64,000 bases of DNA from Neostapfia colusana. Taxonomy: Eukaryota; Streptophyta; Magnoliopsida; Poales; Poaceae. The notes under the pieces are model-generated. The model was not told the DNA's origin and searched no databases. It saw nothing but the letters and a program-made list of their open reading frames with translations. Numbering within the stretch: position 1 is the first letter of the stretch; every line of letters begins with the position of its first letter. This document shows, piece after piece, positions 23,409 to 36,504 of the stretch. The stretch covers positions 87,488,622-87,552,621 of the forward strand of contig JASWHV010000005.1 in the NCBI GenBank assembly GCA_030760725.1, in the 5' to 3' direction. The translations under genes and the position numbers were made by a program.

Positions 23409-26400
23409 TGTGACACCCTCAATTCTGTGGAAAACCACGGAACCGAGAACTAATGCATATGTGTGCCCAGGATGTTCATCACACATACACATATGTTCCA
23501 CAAACTGAATTCAGATTATATATTACCACGAATAACAGAGTTTATTACAATATCTCATGAGTCTTGGACTCATGCTCACAGCGGAAGTCTTTATTTCTAT
23601 GCAGAAGCAATTTAACTAATGCGAAAAAAATCTAAGCAACGATGACTCCATCTCTATTCCATTCCCATAGGCAAGGTTGAGAACAGATCACACGCCTAAT
23701 GCTCCATTTGTTCTTCATAGTAATCTTCTCCTGCTGCTGATGATGAAATAATAATGCAAGTTTGAGTACAATGATGTACTCAGCAAGTGCGGGAAAATAT
23801 GATATGAAGCTCATAGCAAGGTAGGTATAAAAAGGCTCATATGCAGAAAAGCAAAGTTATTTATCAAAAGCATGATAAAACAGCGACTTATCTTTAAGTG
23901 AATGTAGTCCCAACATGTATTAAAATACCAATCATACCTCCATCATGTTCATAACCAGTCATCAATCAATCTCATTCTTGCTCACGAATACCTCATCATA
24001 TTCGCTACCATCTCACGAATACCATCCTGTATTCGCTACCATTTCACCTTATAAAACAATTTCGTCTCCCACCGAGACCAACCTTGTTGCCACGACTCAA
24101 CAGTCATGCAACCCATCCTATTCACCCGGACTCAACAGTCCCAAAACCAAACCATAACAAAAAACCATCCCAATGACCACATCCAATAACCATCCCAAAT
24201 AAAACCATCCCAACTAATCATGGAAGTTGGCCAGGCGCTTGTGACCGTAAGTTCGGCTGTCATGATAGTTTTAAGAACCCTGCAGAGTTTGCACCTCTTT
24301 ACCCACAAGTTTGTGATTTCGTCACCCGTCGGCGACTGCAGAACCTCCATTATACCAGTACACAACCGTCGGTGTATGGTCAAGAGATCACAAAATAGCC
24401 TTTACAAAGGGGTTACTAAATGTATGGACTCACTAAGGTTTCACAGGCAGGCTAGAATCTCCAATTCTCCCACCCACAAGCCCCCTCTTGTGCCATGCAG
24501 TTCCCAGGGCAGTCCTCACTCGACTGCCATATCCTGCGCCTTCCACAGTCCATAACACTCTAGCAACTTACCTAATTACTCAGATAAGCCGCACCCATAC
24601 TTGACCTTGTGGTGGCACTGTTATCCTGGCATGTGCATGCATGAACCGGTCCTTAGATCTACGGCAAGTAAACCACCATCTAATGCTACCTCATTCACAA
24701 ACCCAGGCTTGCCTAGATCTCCCTCCGATCCATGTTCATTAACAACATCAGTTTTTCATTATCATTATGAGTGCAGTTTAGCTAGACACATCTATCTCGC
24801 TTCCCATTCCCACGGACTCTGCGAAGCATAAAAGTAAAAACCATACCCGACTCATAAACTTCCCTGGCGACAAGGGTGGTTTAACCAAAACTAGTAAACT
24901 CCTATAAAAGGGTTTCCCATCATGTTTGACTCAGTACGCACACCTTTTCGCAAAACAAAACAGTTTTTCCCAAAGCATAGGATCAATATGGTCAAGGAGC
25001 ACTTGCCTTGTTCTTGCGGTTCCGGTTGTTCTTGGATCTCAAAACCTTGTTGCTGCAGCTCGTCGTAGACAGCTCCCTGAGCTTGTCCTGCTATGTAGGA
25101 TCACGTGCATACAAGATTCACAGCAATCAATATCATGCACAAACCTTAAACTAGATGTGACGATGCATATTCGTGCTATCCTATGATTAGTTTTATTAGA
25201 TCGGTTTGCACGTGTTCTTTCATGGCTTTATGATGAACAGGGGTGTTTGGATCGGATGTGGACGTGGCGATGACCTTGTCTTTAGATCAACCCGATCAAC
25301 AAGTGATCTGTCCACGAGAAAGCTTCTGCTCGAAAGGAATCGAAGAACAGATGCAACGAAAACACAACGATGTTGTAAGGTGGTATTGGAGACCTATCTT
25401 ACGTTCTTCTCGGTCTTGGGTCCTTCTCCAGTCGTTGGGCTCTCTTCCGGCGATTTTCCTCGCTGAACTCCGGCAATGGCTTTCTCGGCGAGTTGGGGGC
25501 TAGGGCTCTAAGTCGTCGGCTCAGGAATTGGAAAAGAAGTTTGTGGTTTTGGCCAGAGGTTCTGGGTTCTATTTATAATCGGGAAGAGAAGAGTCATAAT
25601 CTGATTGGACTTCGATTTAAGAGTTCTTTTCAGATTGTCGTCAAATCTTAATCTTATATCTTGTTGATTTGGTGCGGTATCATTGTGGAATGCAGGTCGG
25701 TTTATTCTCCGTACCGATATTTCTACGCGTACAGAATCCAAAACCGCTTCAGAACTCGTTACCTCCTCGGTGATGAGCTCCGAAGGCTCCACGTGTCCAC
25801 CGGGTCCTGGTCTCTCCCTCTCCGCAGGGACGAGCTCCGGTTGTGCCGCGTGTCAAGTGAGCAAGACTTTACTCTCCTTCGGAGGTGAGCTCCGCGTGCG
25901 CCACATATCCTAGCGGTCGGGACCTCCTCTCTTATTCGGAGGTGGCTCCGCACATGCCACGTGTCAGTGCTGGACCTCTCCTCTCTTCTTTCCTCAGAGA
26001 CGAGCTCCAAGGTTAGCACGTGTCCAACAGTGACGGACCTCCCGGAGATAAGCTCCGGTGGCGGCACGTGTCCAATAGAACCGAACCTCTCGGAGGTGAG
26101 CTCCGAGATCGACACGTATCCCGCGCGACTGGTCCTCTGGTTTCCGCGGTGACTAGCTCCGAAGGTGACATGTGTCCTGCGGAAATGCCTTTGCTTCTTC
26201 CGCAGAGCCTAGCTCCGGGCAACACGTGTCCCACAGGGTCGGACCTCTCCCCCTTTGCGGAGATGAGCCCTGAGCCTGCCACGTAGCCAGTTTAGCGGCG
26301 GACCTCTCCCCACTTCGCAGGGATGAGCTCCAAACACGCCAAGTGGCCAGCGGCCGCGGTAAGTTGTCTTCGGCGCTCTCGGTGAACTGGATTCGGCTCT

Positions 26401-26499
26401 TATTGGCTATCTTTTTGATATTTCTCTGTTCCCACTTCTTTTTAAAAAATGTTTTCTCTACATGGATTATATGCTGAAACCAGAGATGAGGGTGTCACA
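23409..26499 (-). repeat. 5' LTR of Tekay-1
   Basis: 3091 bp, TGTGACACCC...GGGTGTCACA on the plus strand, with TATA box at 25569-25577, U3 array at about 25765-26355 and hairpin at 23763-23782. The palindrome site at 24257-24268 reads CTGTCATGATAG, an intermediate between the two perfect forms. It aligns closely with 8899-15380 after the nested LTR is removed. Confidence 0.93.
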
Positions 26500-27034
26500 T
26501 CGCCCCCTTCGCCCGGCTCGGCAGGTCGAGCTGTGAGTCACGGCAACGTCCTTTCGAAGGCTCCTTCGGGCACCGGGGCTATGGTGGTGGCCTTCATCGA
26601 CAGGTCGTCGGCCGTGGTGTTGTCGGCGCGCGGTACATGGCACAGGTCCAAGGCTTCAAAGTTCTTCTCCAGCATTTGCACGTAGAGCAGGTAGGCAGCT
26701 AATTGTGGGTCGTTGCAGGAGCATTCACCCTTGACTTGCTTGATGATTAGCTGGGAGTCGCCCTTGACCAACAACTGGCGCACGCCGAGAGACAGCGCCG
26801 TCTTCAGGCCAAAGATGAGAGCTTCATACTCGGCCATGTTGTTGGTTGCCTTGAAGTTGAGACGCACCATGTACTTGAACTGCTCCCCCAATGGCATGAG
26901 GAGCAGTACACCGGCTCCGGCCCCCTGCTTCCGTGAGGAGCCGTCGAAGTAGAGCGTCCAGTGGGGCTTGGTGAAGACCGGTGCTCGGGGCTCCGGTTCT
27001 CCCCTTCAGGGCCCCCTGGGTTGGTTGGTGATGG
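26500..27034 (-). pseudogene. Tat archaeal-type RNase H (second RNase H)
   Basis: On the minus strand the frame at 26538-26960 shows the archaeal-like RNase H typical of Tat elements: Asp in LYFDGSS, Glu in NNMAEYEALIFGL, Asp in VKGDSQLIIKQV, and an Asp near DNTTADDLSM. It removes the RNA strand during reverse transcription and replaces the weakened first RNase H. TGA at 26536-26538 interrupts the link to integrase, where the family has Trp. The frame differs from that of 27038-27379, so a frameshift lies between. Confidence 0.9.
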
Positions 27035-28359
27035 CGTTCACTCAGCCACGATGTCAGCTAGTGCTTGGCTCTTGACCACATGGCGTGGTATGAAGTCCAG
27101 CTCAAACTCCGCCAGCTCCGCTGCCCATTTGGCGACGTTGCAAGTCACATTGGGGCTGTGGAGGATGGTCCTCAGCGGGTAGGAGGTGGCCACCGAGATC
27201 CGGTGGGCTTGGAAGTAGTGCCGGAGCTTCCTGGACACCACGAGCACTGCATACAACAGCTTATGAACCTCCAGGTACCTCGTCCTGACATCGTGGAGGA
27301 CTTCGCTGATGTAGTAGACGGGCCTCTGGATGGTTCGGACCTTCCCCGGAGGATCCGGGGCATCTTCCTCCATTGGCATCCGCCGACAGGAGGTCCCCAG
27401 GTCCAGGGCTGCCTCTGGGGGCTGGGACCCGGTGCTTCTCGGCCGTCTTGGACCTCTGGGAGGTCATCTTGGGATTCTGGGAGGTCGTCTTGTACCTTCG
27501 AGAGGTCGTCTTGTACCTTCGAGAGGTCGTCTTGGACCTTCGAGAGGTCGTCTTGGACCTTCAGGAGGTCCCCTTGGACCTCCTGGAGGTTGTCTTGGAC
27601 TTCCGGGAGGTCCCCTTGGACCTCCGGGAGGTTGACCGTGGTCTTCGGGGCCTGGGCCTCAGAGATCTCCTGGCTGTCAGGGCCCCCCATGGGGTCTGGA
27701 CAATCTCGATGCTTGACTTCTGCTGCTGGAGCAGGTTGTAGTGGCGAGGGGTCTGGCTGCTCTGCGACTAGGACCATGCTCACCACTTCTGTCGTCGCCG
27801 CGATGTAGAGCAGTAGGTGCTCACCGGGCTCAGGGGCTACCATGATGGGCAGCGTCGTCAGGAGTTGCTTCGACTCCTGGAATGCCTCTTCTGCTTCTTC
27901 AGTCCAAACAAATGGACCCGCTTTGCGCAGGAGCTTGAAGAAGAGGAGAGCCCACTCAGCTAGCCTTGGTATGAACCGACTGAGCGCAGCTAGACATCCC
28001 GTGAGCTTTTGAACATCATTGATGCGTGCCGGGGGCTGCATCAACTCGATTGCCTTGATATTCTCTAGGTTGGCCTCGATCCCTTGGTGTGAGACCAGGA
28101 ATCCAAGGAGCTTTCCAAAGGATACACCGAACACACATTTGTCCGGGTTTAGTTTGGTGCGCGTGGAACGCAGCTTGTCAAAGACTAGAGCTAGGTTGTC
28201 TAACAAGGATGAGCTCTGTCTAACTTTGACAACGATGTCGTCGACATACACCTCTACTAAGTCTCGGATTAGCTCTCCAAATGTTTTATGCATAGCGCGT
28301 ACAAAAGTGGGGAGAGCATTTTTTAGACCATAAGGCATGGAGACATAACAATACAGGCC
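27035..28359 (-). pseudogene. Tat RT C-terminal half and degenerate RNase H
   Basis: The RT palm continues from 46661 (YVSMPYGLKNA, catalytic VEVYVDDIVVK), then the connection (LNPDKCVFGV, GFLVSHQGIEAN). RNase H starts at FVWTEEAEEAF, but its first catalytic position reads LLLYIAATT instead of a YxDAS form, so the domain is probably inactive. A 9 x 21-bp repeat (27445-27633) interrupts it, and a frameshift in 27380-27440 moves the rest (VRTIQRPVYYISEVL ... KWAAELAEFELDFIPRH) to another frame. TGA at 27038-27040 follows VAE. Confidence 0.9.
27445..27633 (-). repeat. In-frame minisatellite, nine 21-bp units, in Tat RNase H
   Basis: Nine 7-residue units of the form D-L-S/P-K/E-V-Q-D are read without a break; 189 bp is exactly 9 x 21. 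Three central units are identical (DLSKVQD). The tract separates the two halves of RNase H and would form an acidic, probably helical or flexible insert. Confidence 0.92.
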
Positions 28360-29103
28360 TGTGGGGACCACCCCGTGGTTCACCCACTCCAGGATCGCAT
28401 AAGGGGGTGCCGTGCGATGCGGCACCCAACAGCACACACGAAAAGAATAAAGAACAACATACAAACTTTTATTTGATATAAAACAGCGGAAGTCTTTTTA
28501 CAAAACCTATTCATACAGCGGAAGTAATATACATATATGGCATCTCATCCTAGCTATGCAAAAGTGCAGCTGTCCAGCCCGGGGACGCTACACGCTAGCA
28601 GCAAGGAACCGGAGAATCACGGCGGCGTGCAGGGCTCCAGCTCGGCCATGTACCCCGACAGGGGCATCGCCTCGTCCTCGGATCCCTCCTCATAACTCTC
28701 ACCTGCACACAGCTCAAATATTTGCAACCGTGAGCACGAAGGCTTAGCAAGTCTTAACCGTCAACCCTAGGAATGGAACTCTACGTGCAAGGATGTGTAA
28801 GGTAGGAAAGGACTTTGCAATAAAGACACACCTATAAGTTGATCCTTACTTTCAGTTTTATAGCAGCAGTTTAATGAGCCTTAGGCAGCCCCCACAGCAA
28901 AAGTCCACAATCAAACAAGAAACGCTTTCCTCCGATGTGGTGATGCCCGAAGTGGAATATAAACTTAATTAGCTTTATAACTATAGCAATCAAGGTATTC
29001 AAGACATTAATAGATCAATACAGCATTTTCAGTTGGCTTATTTCACTTCTTACTACGTCACAGCACAGTGAACAAGCGGTACTCAAATAACCGCGAGGGA
29101 CGG

Positions 29104-29115
29104 TGATTGCAATCA
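29104..29115. promoter_or_regulatory. Conserved LTR palindrome, Tekay-2 form
   Basis: TGATTGCAATCA, perfect, after ACCGCGAGGGACGG and before AAACACACCCGGATAAC. The same palindrome is at 43366-43377 in the other LTR. Confidence 0.6.
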
Positions 29116-29910
29116 AAACACACCCGGATAACACGTCACATACACCCACATTCAGAAGCGTGATTCCACACCCCTTCCTACTCTGTTGTATGCGACAACC
29201 TTTCAAAGGCAACCCAAATGCCGAACCGGTCCATCCGTAATGGGTAGGAGGTCCCCGTGTGGAGCGTGACTGTGCCCACCGGCAGATTTACACCTTGCTA
29301 CCCTCAACCCACTCCTATTTATGGTTGGGTAAGCCTCGGCACCCAGGTTAACCAATTACATCGGTTTCCTGGTTCCCATATGCCAGTATGCATCCGGTAC
29401 TGTTCGATACTTGTCCAGCAGGGCCGCACACGGACGGTCCTCAACCGACACCAACAGGGCTACGCACGTGAGACCTCTGCTCACTGCATCCTACCCCCCC
29501 TGCTGGGTCTCATTTTTTTACAACTCAAGCCATTGTCTACCTCTTTTCTTTCTGGGTGATAAGTACTATCTCGCGAGTAGCTTCCAACTCTACCGAGATC
29601 CTAAACATTAGCATGGAATTCTCTACTCGTCGAGTTTGTAAACTACCCGACCCTCCATAGGATTTAAAGAGACTATGCAAGTGGGGTTTCAATCACCCTA
29701 ACTCTAATGCAAACATTCACCCTAGACATAAATGATACAAATAAAAAGGTTTATAAAAGGTACTTAAGTGCAAACCGGGGCTTGCCTGGTTGCGAGTTAG
29801 ATGGGAAGTCAACTTCAGGTGGCAGGACGTCCAAAGGCTCTGGTGCGTCCTTAACTTCAGTCACTAAATGAAATGTAGCAAAATAGATGTATAAGTATTA
29901 AGGATTTATA

Positions 29911-32900
29911 TGACACGACCCCAAGATCCTGTCGAGCCAGGATCACGCTGAGGGGTGCTGCGTTGCACAGCACCGTATAACACACGTCAAAGGTACAAAG
30001 CGGAAGCAGAAATTTTATTACATAAACAGGTTTATGAACTTGTTTACATCAAAGTAAGTTTAGTCTACACTCGCGGGCGTAGACTAAGCATCAAGTGCAC
30101 GTTCAGCCCTTGAATGTGTCCTTGCTAGCACACACGCACACTAACTCTGCGGCGTGCACGACTCCCACTCGATGGGGTTCCCCTCCTGGGGTTCTGTCTC
30201 CTCTTCGGGAGTCCCTTCCTCATAGAACCCTGCAAAAGCTTCAAACACAAGCAGTGAGCACGAAGGCTCAGCAAGTCTGACCCATCTCACATAAACATGG
30301 AACTTCTACATGAGGGTAATGGGTTACATGAGGTAAAAATCATTTGCAAGGACTCGCCTAATTAGTAGAACCTTACTTTCAAGTTTTAGCAGCAGGTTGT
30401 GGAGAACCTTACGCTAAGGCACATGAGAGAGCCGCAATCAAACAAGAAACGCATTTCTCTCATGTACTTTGCCCAAATTTGAAAAGAACTTTAGTTAGCT
30501 CTAAGCTACAGCATATCATTAACAATCAATGTCCAGCTTTCAATCAGCAACATTTTAACATGTGACTAGCCTGTTCTTCCTACGTCACGGTACAGTGAAC
30601 AAGTGGTACTCACTGACCGTGAGGGACGGCGATTATAATCGATTTACACCTGCAGGGTTACCCGAACAACCCGTCACGTACGCCCGTACTCGATGTTGCC
30701 TACAACAACCATCACGGACGCCGTACGCGACTACCTTTCACCCGTTAGCCAAATGTTGAACCGGTCCAATCATCCTGAGCAAGAGGTCTCTGCACGCGCA
30801 TCTCAGTGCCGCCAGCCGATTTACACCTCGAGCTCTCAACCTACCCTCTGAACGACCAGCTATGCCTCAACACCCAGCTACCCGAGTTACATCAGTTTCC
30901 CGGTTCCCATATAGCCGGTAGGTCTTCGGTACTGTTCTAGCTTGTTCAACAGGCCCGCACACGGCTCGGTCCTCAATCGACACAAGCGGAGCTACAGCAC
31001 ACAGGCCCCAAAGTCCTGCTGCCCTTACTCTCCACTCGGTCTCATTTTCTTGCCATGTGTATCATGTGCTACCTCTACCCGAGCAATGTGCCTCTAGCCT
31101 ATTCTCGCGAGTAGTTCCAACTACTCGACTTGTACCGAATCCTACTCTATCTTAGCAATGCAGTGGCTAACGAGGTTTTCGATCCTAAACCCAACCCATG
31201 GTTTTCTGTGCTATGCAGTTGGGTTTCCAATCAAGACTCTAATGCAAAGAACAATATTCAAAGATGTGCTCAAAACAATAAACATTTGTAAAAAGGTTAA
31301 TGCAAACCGGAGCTTGACTTGCTGCTCTTGGTCGTAGGCTAGCTGTTCCTCCGGAGTAACGAAGTCTAGGACTTCGGGTTCCTCCTCGACCTTAGCGACT
31401 ACATGATATAAGAAACATATGTATCAATTTAAATGCATTTATATTAACTTTGAAGTTGTGAAGTCTATAACTTTTGCTAGACAGACCTAATGACTGTGAA
31501 ACTTTTATTGTGGCTTGGTTACAACCTAAACAAAGAATTGGTCAAGTTTTATTTGCAGCAAAGCTCATTTGAGCCCTCCACAATTAATTATGTCCTTGAC
31601 CTTAATTGGAACTCTTAGGGTGTTCTAGGAATTTTCATGAAGCCAACTATGACTTTCTGAAAACTAGATTTTCGGAGGGTTCTAATGGAGTTGGTCTCAC
31701 TCAATTTGAAGGTTCCTAGCTAAAGTTATGAGCTAAACAATTTCGGCGAAAATTCTGAAAATGTTTCTGAACATTTTCTATTTTCCCTGGAACAGTTTCA
31801 CTAATCACACCATTAGGTGGATCAGATGAGCTCAAATGGATCTGAAATATTTATGGTAGTTCAGGGGTATTTTGATGAACATCCCAGCAAAATTTCAGGA
31901 TTTTCCTCCAAAGGATTCTCCAGTTAAAATTCCTAACAGTTTAAATTTTGAGGAATTAATTCTGGAGAATTAAGGGTTTTCGTGAAGTGAAACTTGATTT
32001 GGTGGAAAGTACTCGGAGCGCTGAATCCAGCAAAATTTGGTTCACTCAATTTGGAGCTTTCTAGCCAAAGTTATGAGGATTTGAAGTTTGATGAAAATCT
32101 GAAAATCGGGGAAAAGTTTAAACTCGCGCGTGGGCCCAGGGGACACGCGTCGCATGCCGAGGCGACAGCACACCGCGGCCCACAAAGAGTTTGCGCGCCA
32201 GCACACCCGATCCCGGCCGCAGCCGGATCCCGATTCAAAATATCTCCCGCTGACAGCTGGGGTCCACCCCCTTCTTCAACCTCGCGACACCCGCGCCCCG
32301 CCGCCGAGGGATCTCGCCGGAGAGCTCGCCGCCGGCCGCTGTACAGCTCCAAACTTCTCGATTCTGGCCGCCCCTGCCTACTTTTACTCGGGGAACAGGA
32401 TCCGAGGGTCAGCTGCTCATGACAACGGCCGGAGCATGGTCAGCGACGAGCCGCCACCTCAGAACGACTTCGGCCATGTCGGCTGACTACCCTAGCACCT
32501 CAGCTACTTGGGAAACCGGTCGGGGAGCATCAGTGGACCTTAGAGAAGGTCGACATGAGCTCAAGGCAGCTCGGGGAAGGCCCGAAATAGGTCCTCACCG
32601 TGCGCCTGATACCGCCCGTTCGTTCCGCCATTAGTAGACCTCAAATTACGCCGGGCACAGAGGTTCTCCGACCCAGAGTTGTGAAGGCAACTTGTGCGTT
32701 ACCGTGTCTAGCTCGTGTGAGAGCGGCCTGAGGCCCTCTAATCCTTTCTAGAGCACGAATTAAACAGAATCGTACCCGAAGGTCGTTCTGCACACAGAAA
32801 GGGGAAAAGTGGAAATTCGCCGCCGGTGAGCAACCACTCGAGCTGTGGCTCGGGGATGAGCAGCACCGGTCACCCGCGCGTCCAAGGGTGCCTTGGCTCG

Positions 32901-33945
32901 GGCGTGACAACGCCCTGGTTGGGCTGTCCACGAGAGCCCGAGGTGCGGCGGTTCCAAGTCCCGAATTTGATCTTTCGGCACAGCCGATATCAATCGGTTT
33001 CAACTGAATTCTAGCAACGGGGAGGACAGAGGAAGGTCTCTAGTACCTTGCTTGCTCTGGAGTGGACGGAGGGAGCTGCGATCGGCGTTCTCCGATCAAG
33101 TCCGAGCTGCGGAAGTTTTCGGCCGGCGCTGAGTTCTTGCGGGGAAGAACGGCGGTGCCTCGGCCGAGGAGGGGAGCAGGCGCCTTAAGAAGGCTCTGCA
33201 CCGCCTCACGCCCGCGCGTGGGCAAGCAGCTGCTGGCGCGGCGGCTGCCCTTGGTGGCGATCACCGCTGCGGCTCGGCGACCCGAGTGAAAAAGTCTCAG
33301 TCGGTTTGATCTGAGCAGTGGCTGACATGTGGGTCCCACCTCCAGTTTTAACCTCTGAAATTTACTCCTAATCACTGTTGTAAACAGTGAACCCCATACT
33401 ACCCTTGGCAATTCAAATTATTCACCCCTGAGCCATTTGAATTGATCAAAGTTCAAATGAGGTTTGGTCTGAATGAATTTCAGCACAAGTTCAGTTTGAA
33501 ATTCAAATAAAGTTTGAATTTCTCCCCCTTAGCTCATGTCAAGATCAACTCCAAATGGAGTGAAAATTGGTGTGTGAGCTCACAAAAATGTGCTGAGTAA
33601 GAATATGCCTTCCACTTTTAAATTCATGAGATAAAAACAGTTTGAATTTGAATATGGTTTCAAACTGCCCTCTTCCTAACTATACCCAAACTGACCTCAT
33701 AAAGGTTATGAATTTGGGTGAAACTTGGCATGGACATCCTTAGTAAAGTGTAGGAGTTTTCATACGTCCAGCCCATCTATATCACATGTGGGAAATACCA
33801 CTTTTGCAATGTGTAAGTTTGTTCTCTAATGAGCATGTTGATAATTGTTACTTGCTCTTCATTTGTGTTCATCATTCTTCCTCAAATGAGGTGTGTGGTG
33901 TGGTGATGAACACTGCAAATGTGTGTCAAAACTGAGGCCCTTACA
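29911..33945 (-). mobile_element. Solo LTR-D inside the Tekay-2 3' LTR
   Basis: A complete 4035-bp LTR (TGACACGACC...GGCCCTTACA) with TTATA at 29906-29910 and 33946-33950; the uninterrupted site is visible at 44158-44172. Its family recurs at 49211-53266 (inverted) and from 62286. It has the palindrome at 30630-30641, the hairpin at 30255-30270 and a GC-rich block at about 32120-33300. It has no internal region. Its motifs tie it to the Tekay-type LTRs. Confidence 0.93.
30630..30641. promoter_or_regulatory. Conserved LTR palindrome, LTR-D form
   Basis: CGATTATAATCG, perfect, between CTGACCGTGAGGGACGG and ATTTACACCTGCAGGGTTA. Confidence 0.6.
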
Positions 33946-36439
33946 TTATAAGAATTGAACTACTATTCATAGCTATTGCTATTTAGGATCCTTAATTGGC
34001 TTTGGAATTTTTACAGTAGATACTAGACTCTCTAAGGATGATTTGAGCCAAATTTGGAGACATGTCATTGCACAATGTAGTCTTTAAAATTCCTACAAGT
34101 ACAATGTTTCTCTGAATTTTTGAGCCCAAATTAGGAGCTTTGACATAGCTAGTAATGGAAGATCTGATTAGGGTAAGTCTCCATGGTTCTAACAAAATTT
34201 GTTTCACCATTTTTGGAGCTACCATTAGAGAGATACGAATTTTTGAAGTTGGACAGGAGTTCTGAAAAGTTTCTGTTTAAATTGAATTTCCAAATAAAGG
34301 CTGAATTTGGGAAGGCAGTTTAGCCTAGCAAATGATCTCCAATGAAGCCAAATTTTTACTGGGGACCAGTAACTATGGAAAATATTTTCTTCCCAAATTT
34401 GGCACTATTTCATAAAGAATTGCTCCTGTAATAAATCCCAAAAAATTTACTAAAAACAATTCTACAGAAATTCCTGGGCATTTTCATAGCCAAAAATTGG
34501 TTTCTCTGTGAAGTACTCCTCATGAGGATTCCAACAAAATTGGTCTCACTCTTTTTGGAGTTTTCTACACAAAGTTATGAATCCCCAAAGTTTGAACTGT
34601 ATTAAGAAATTCTGGAAATGTTTAAATCTTGACTGTGGGCCCCACCCACGACGTTATCCACTCAGATGGCGGCAACACCGAGGCCACGGGGTTATTCCCG
34701 CGCGGACGTACCGGATCCTGCGCCACAGGCCGATCCCCGCGCGTATGCGGAGGCTGACCGGTGGGACCGGCCCTCCTTCGTCTTCCTCGCGCTGGCCGCG
34801 CCTCCCGCGGCGGCGCACGCCGGCGAGGCTCGCCGGGACGGGGTTCCCGTGGTCCAAACTTCATCAAACATGCCGCATGTAAGTTCTACACCGTGCTGAA
34901 CACGATGGTGGGGTCGGGAGCTGATGACAACGGCCGGAAAGGTGCTTGCACCGGCGATGATGTCGAACCTTACTTCAGCGACCTCGCTCTCTCTCAACAG
35001 TGGGTTTTTCGGGCTAGGGTTTGCTCCAAAAGCACCAGTGTCACATGGACAACATCGACCCATAGCTCGCTCTCCATGAAAACCACCGGAGAGGGGACCT
35101 CACTGGTGACCCGAGCCTGCAAAACGCCGGCGGCGACAAAAACTCGAAGAACTCCTTCAGTTCTTGATGGTTTCCGGCGCCGTTTGAGTGAGAAGGATCG
35201 CAGGGATCTAACAAAGCTTCTCCTAGACCAGAATGAGCTCTAGCTACCGCAGCACGAAGAATTTGATTGTAGACCGAGAGGTGTTGCTATGAACTAGGGT
35301 TTGGTAAAACCCAAAATTCTCACTACCCGATTGATCAATCATCCTGAGGCTTTCAGTAACATGATCTACGGACAACAACGCACCTTTCTTGTGCAGGGAA
35401 GGGGCGGTGAAGCTGGCCGTAGCACGCTGTCCACGGTGAACCGAACGGGGTTCCGCCGAGCACCTCCGATCGCCGGCGCCAATCTCTGGTTTGCACGTAG
35501 CACGAGCTAGGAAGCTTAGGGGAAAGAATGGTGGAGGCTGGAGCACTCTCTTGCGCTTCTTTTTGCTGTTTGGGGCTCGATCATCCAAGCTCAGAGGGCG
35601 GTGGTTGATCGGAAGGAACCGAGCGGCGAGGTAGCTCACGGTTTCGGTCGGCACTCGGGCAGAGGAACTGAGAAGGCTACGGATGACGGCAGAGAGGAGA
35701 AATACAAGTGCGCTGCAGCCCTGATCGCCCACGCACACCGGCTTGACCTCGGGGGCAGCGAGGAAGCAGCTCGGTGGAGGCAGCCATCGATCGGTGGCGC
35801 GCGGTGAACAGCCGGATGAAAACGGGGTCGGTTCATTTGCTGTGTCTGGCTGACAGTAGGGCCCCCCCTCCCCCTTTGTTAAGTCAAATTTCTCTGATAT
35901 TTTTCATCCAGCAACTCAACATTAAAGGCTTTACTTCACCACAAAGTGAAGTTTGAATTTGCTGAAATCAACTGGTTTGTATTCTGGTGTAGAATTTGAA
36001 TGGGTTTGATCATTTGAATTTAAAAAGGGGTTTGAATTCTCCACTTTGTATTGCCTCAAAAATATAGCAAACCAGCTCCAAAATTTCCAACTTTTGGCAT
36101 GGCTGCTCATTCAAAGGTGGAGAACACATTTGTGGAATCAAATTTTGAAATTGAGGGAATTGGAATTTGAAACTGAATTTGAAATTCAGATTAGAGGGCT
36201 TCTCCTTTAAATCCCAAACAAATATTGAAACTCCTCCAAATGAACTGAAATTTGGAAGGGTGAATATTTGGGCTATGAAGATCCAAGTTATGAATTTAGA
36301 TCTCCATGTTTGGAAGTTTTGGACAGTCTAAACCCTCACTTTGAACATACACCATTATAATTTAAAGTTTTAATTCCCCCCATTTTTCCTAAGTGTACAT
36401 GAGCTGAATTTTCTTGCTACCACTTTTGGGGATTTTACA

Positions 36440-36455
36440 TCCCTCCCCCCTTAAA
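36440..36455 (-). other. PPT of Tekay-2
   Basis: The minus strand reads TTTTAAGGGGGGAGGGA directly inside the 3' LTR; the same tract occurs in Tekay-3 at 59045-59060. Confidence 0.8.
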
Positions 36456-36504
36456 AAGAATCTCGTCCCAAGATTCCAAAGGAAAAGCAAAGTGGGGAAA
36501 AACT

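Larger units (their letters stand above)
8899..26499 (-). mobile_element. Tekay-1: Tekay/Del-type chromovirus inserted in Tat pol
   Basis: TCGCC flanks it at 8894-8898 and 26500-26504, and excision restores the Tat pol frame. LTRs lie at 8899-15380 (enlarged by a nested solo LTR) and 23409-26499. Internal order on the minus strand: PBS, gag, protease, RT, RNase H, integrase, chromodomain, PPT. Without the two nested solo LTRs it is about 11.1 kb. The C-terminal chromodomain, CCHC Gag and long LTRs place it among Tekay-type chromoviruses. Confidence 0.94.
28360..36439 (-). repeat. 3' LTR of Tekay-2, interrupted by a solo LTR-D
   Basis: Plus strand TGTGGGGACC...GGGATTTTACA. With 29911-33945 and one TSD removed it is 4040 bp, against 4038 bp for 42623-46660. 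It has the palindrome at 29104-29115, the hairpin at 28731-28746 (one arm base changed) and a GC-rich block at about 34630-35830. Open frames in that block, on both strands, are not supported as genes. Confidence 0.93.

Noticed and set aside
8899..26499. Three LTRs of one family read as two tandem elements sharing an LTR.
   Set aside because: The middle copy has its own TSD (CATCC) and interrupts pol between protease and RT; ignoring it restores one frame, so it is a nested solo LTR.
27172..27444. C-terminal extension of the Tat RT frame past the 21-bp repeat.
   Set aside because: Out of frame with the real RNase H sequence, which is found in the frame of 27038-27379; it is a frameshift tail.
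27445..27633. Regular 21-bp repeats as a CRISPR-like array.
   Set aside because: Direct tandem units without spacers, in a retrotransposon coding frame of a plant genome.
35244..35738. Minus-strand frame in the Tekay-2 LTR, also open at 45467-46087.
   Set aside because: Open in both LTRs only because the LTRs are nearly identical; basic, low-complexity content, no recognised domain, differing start.
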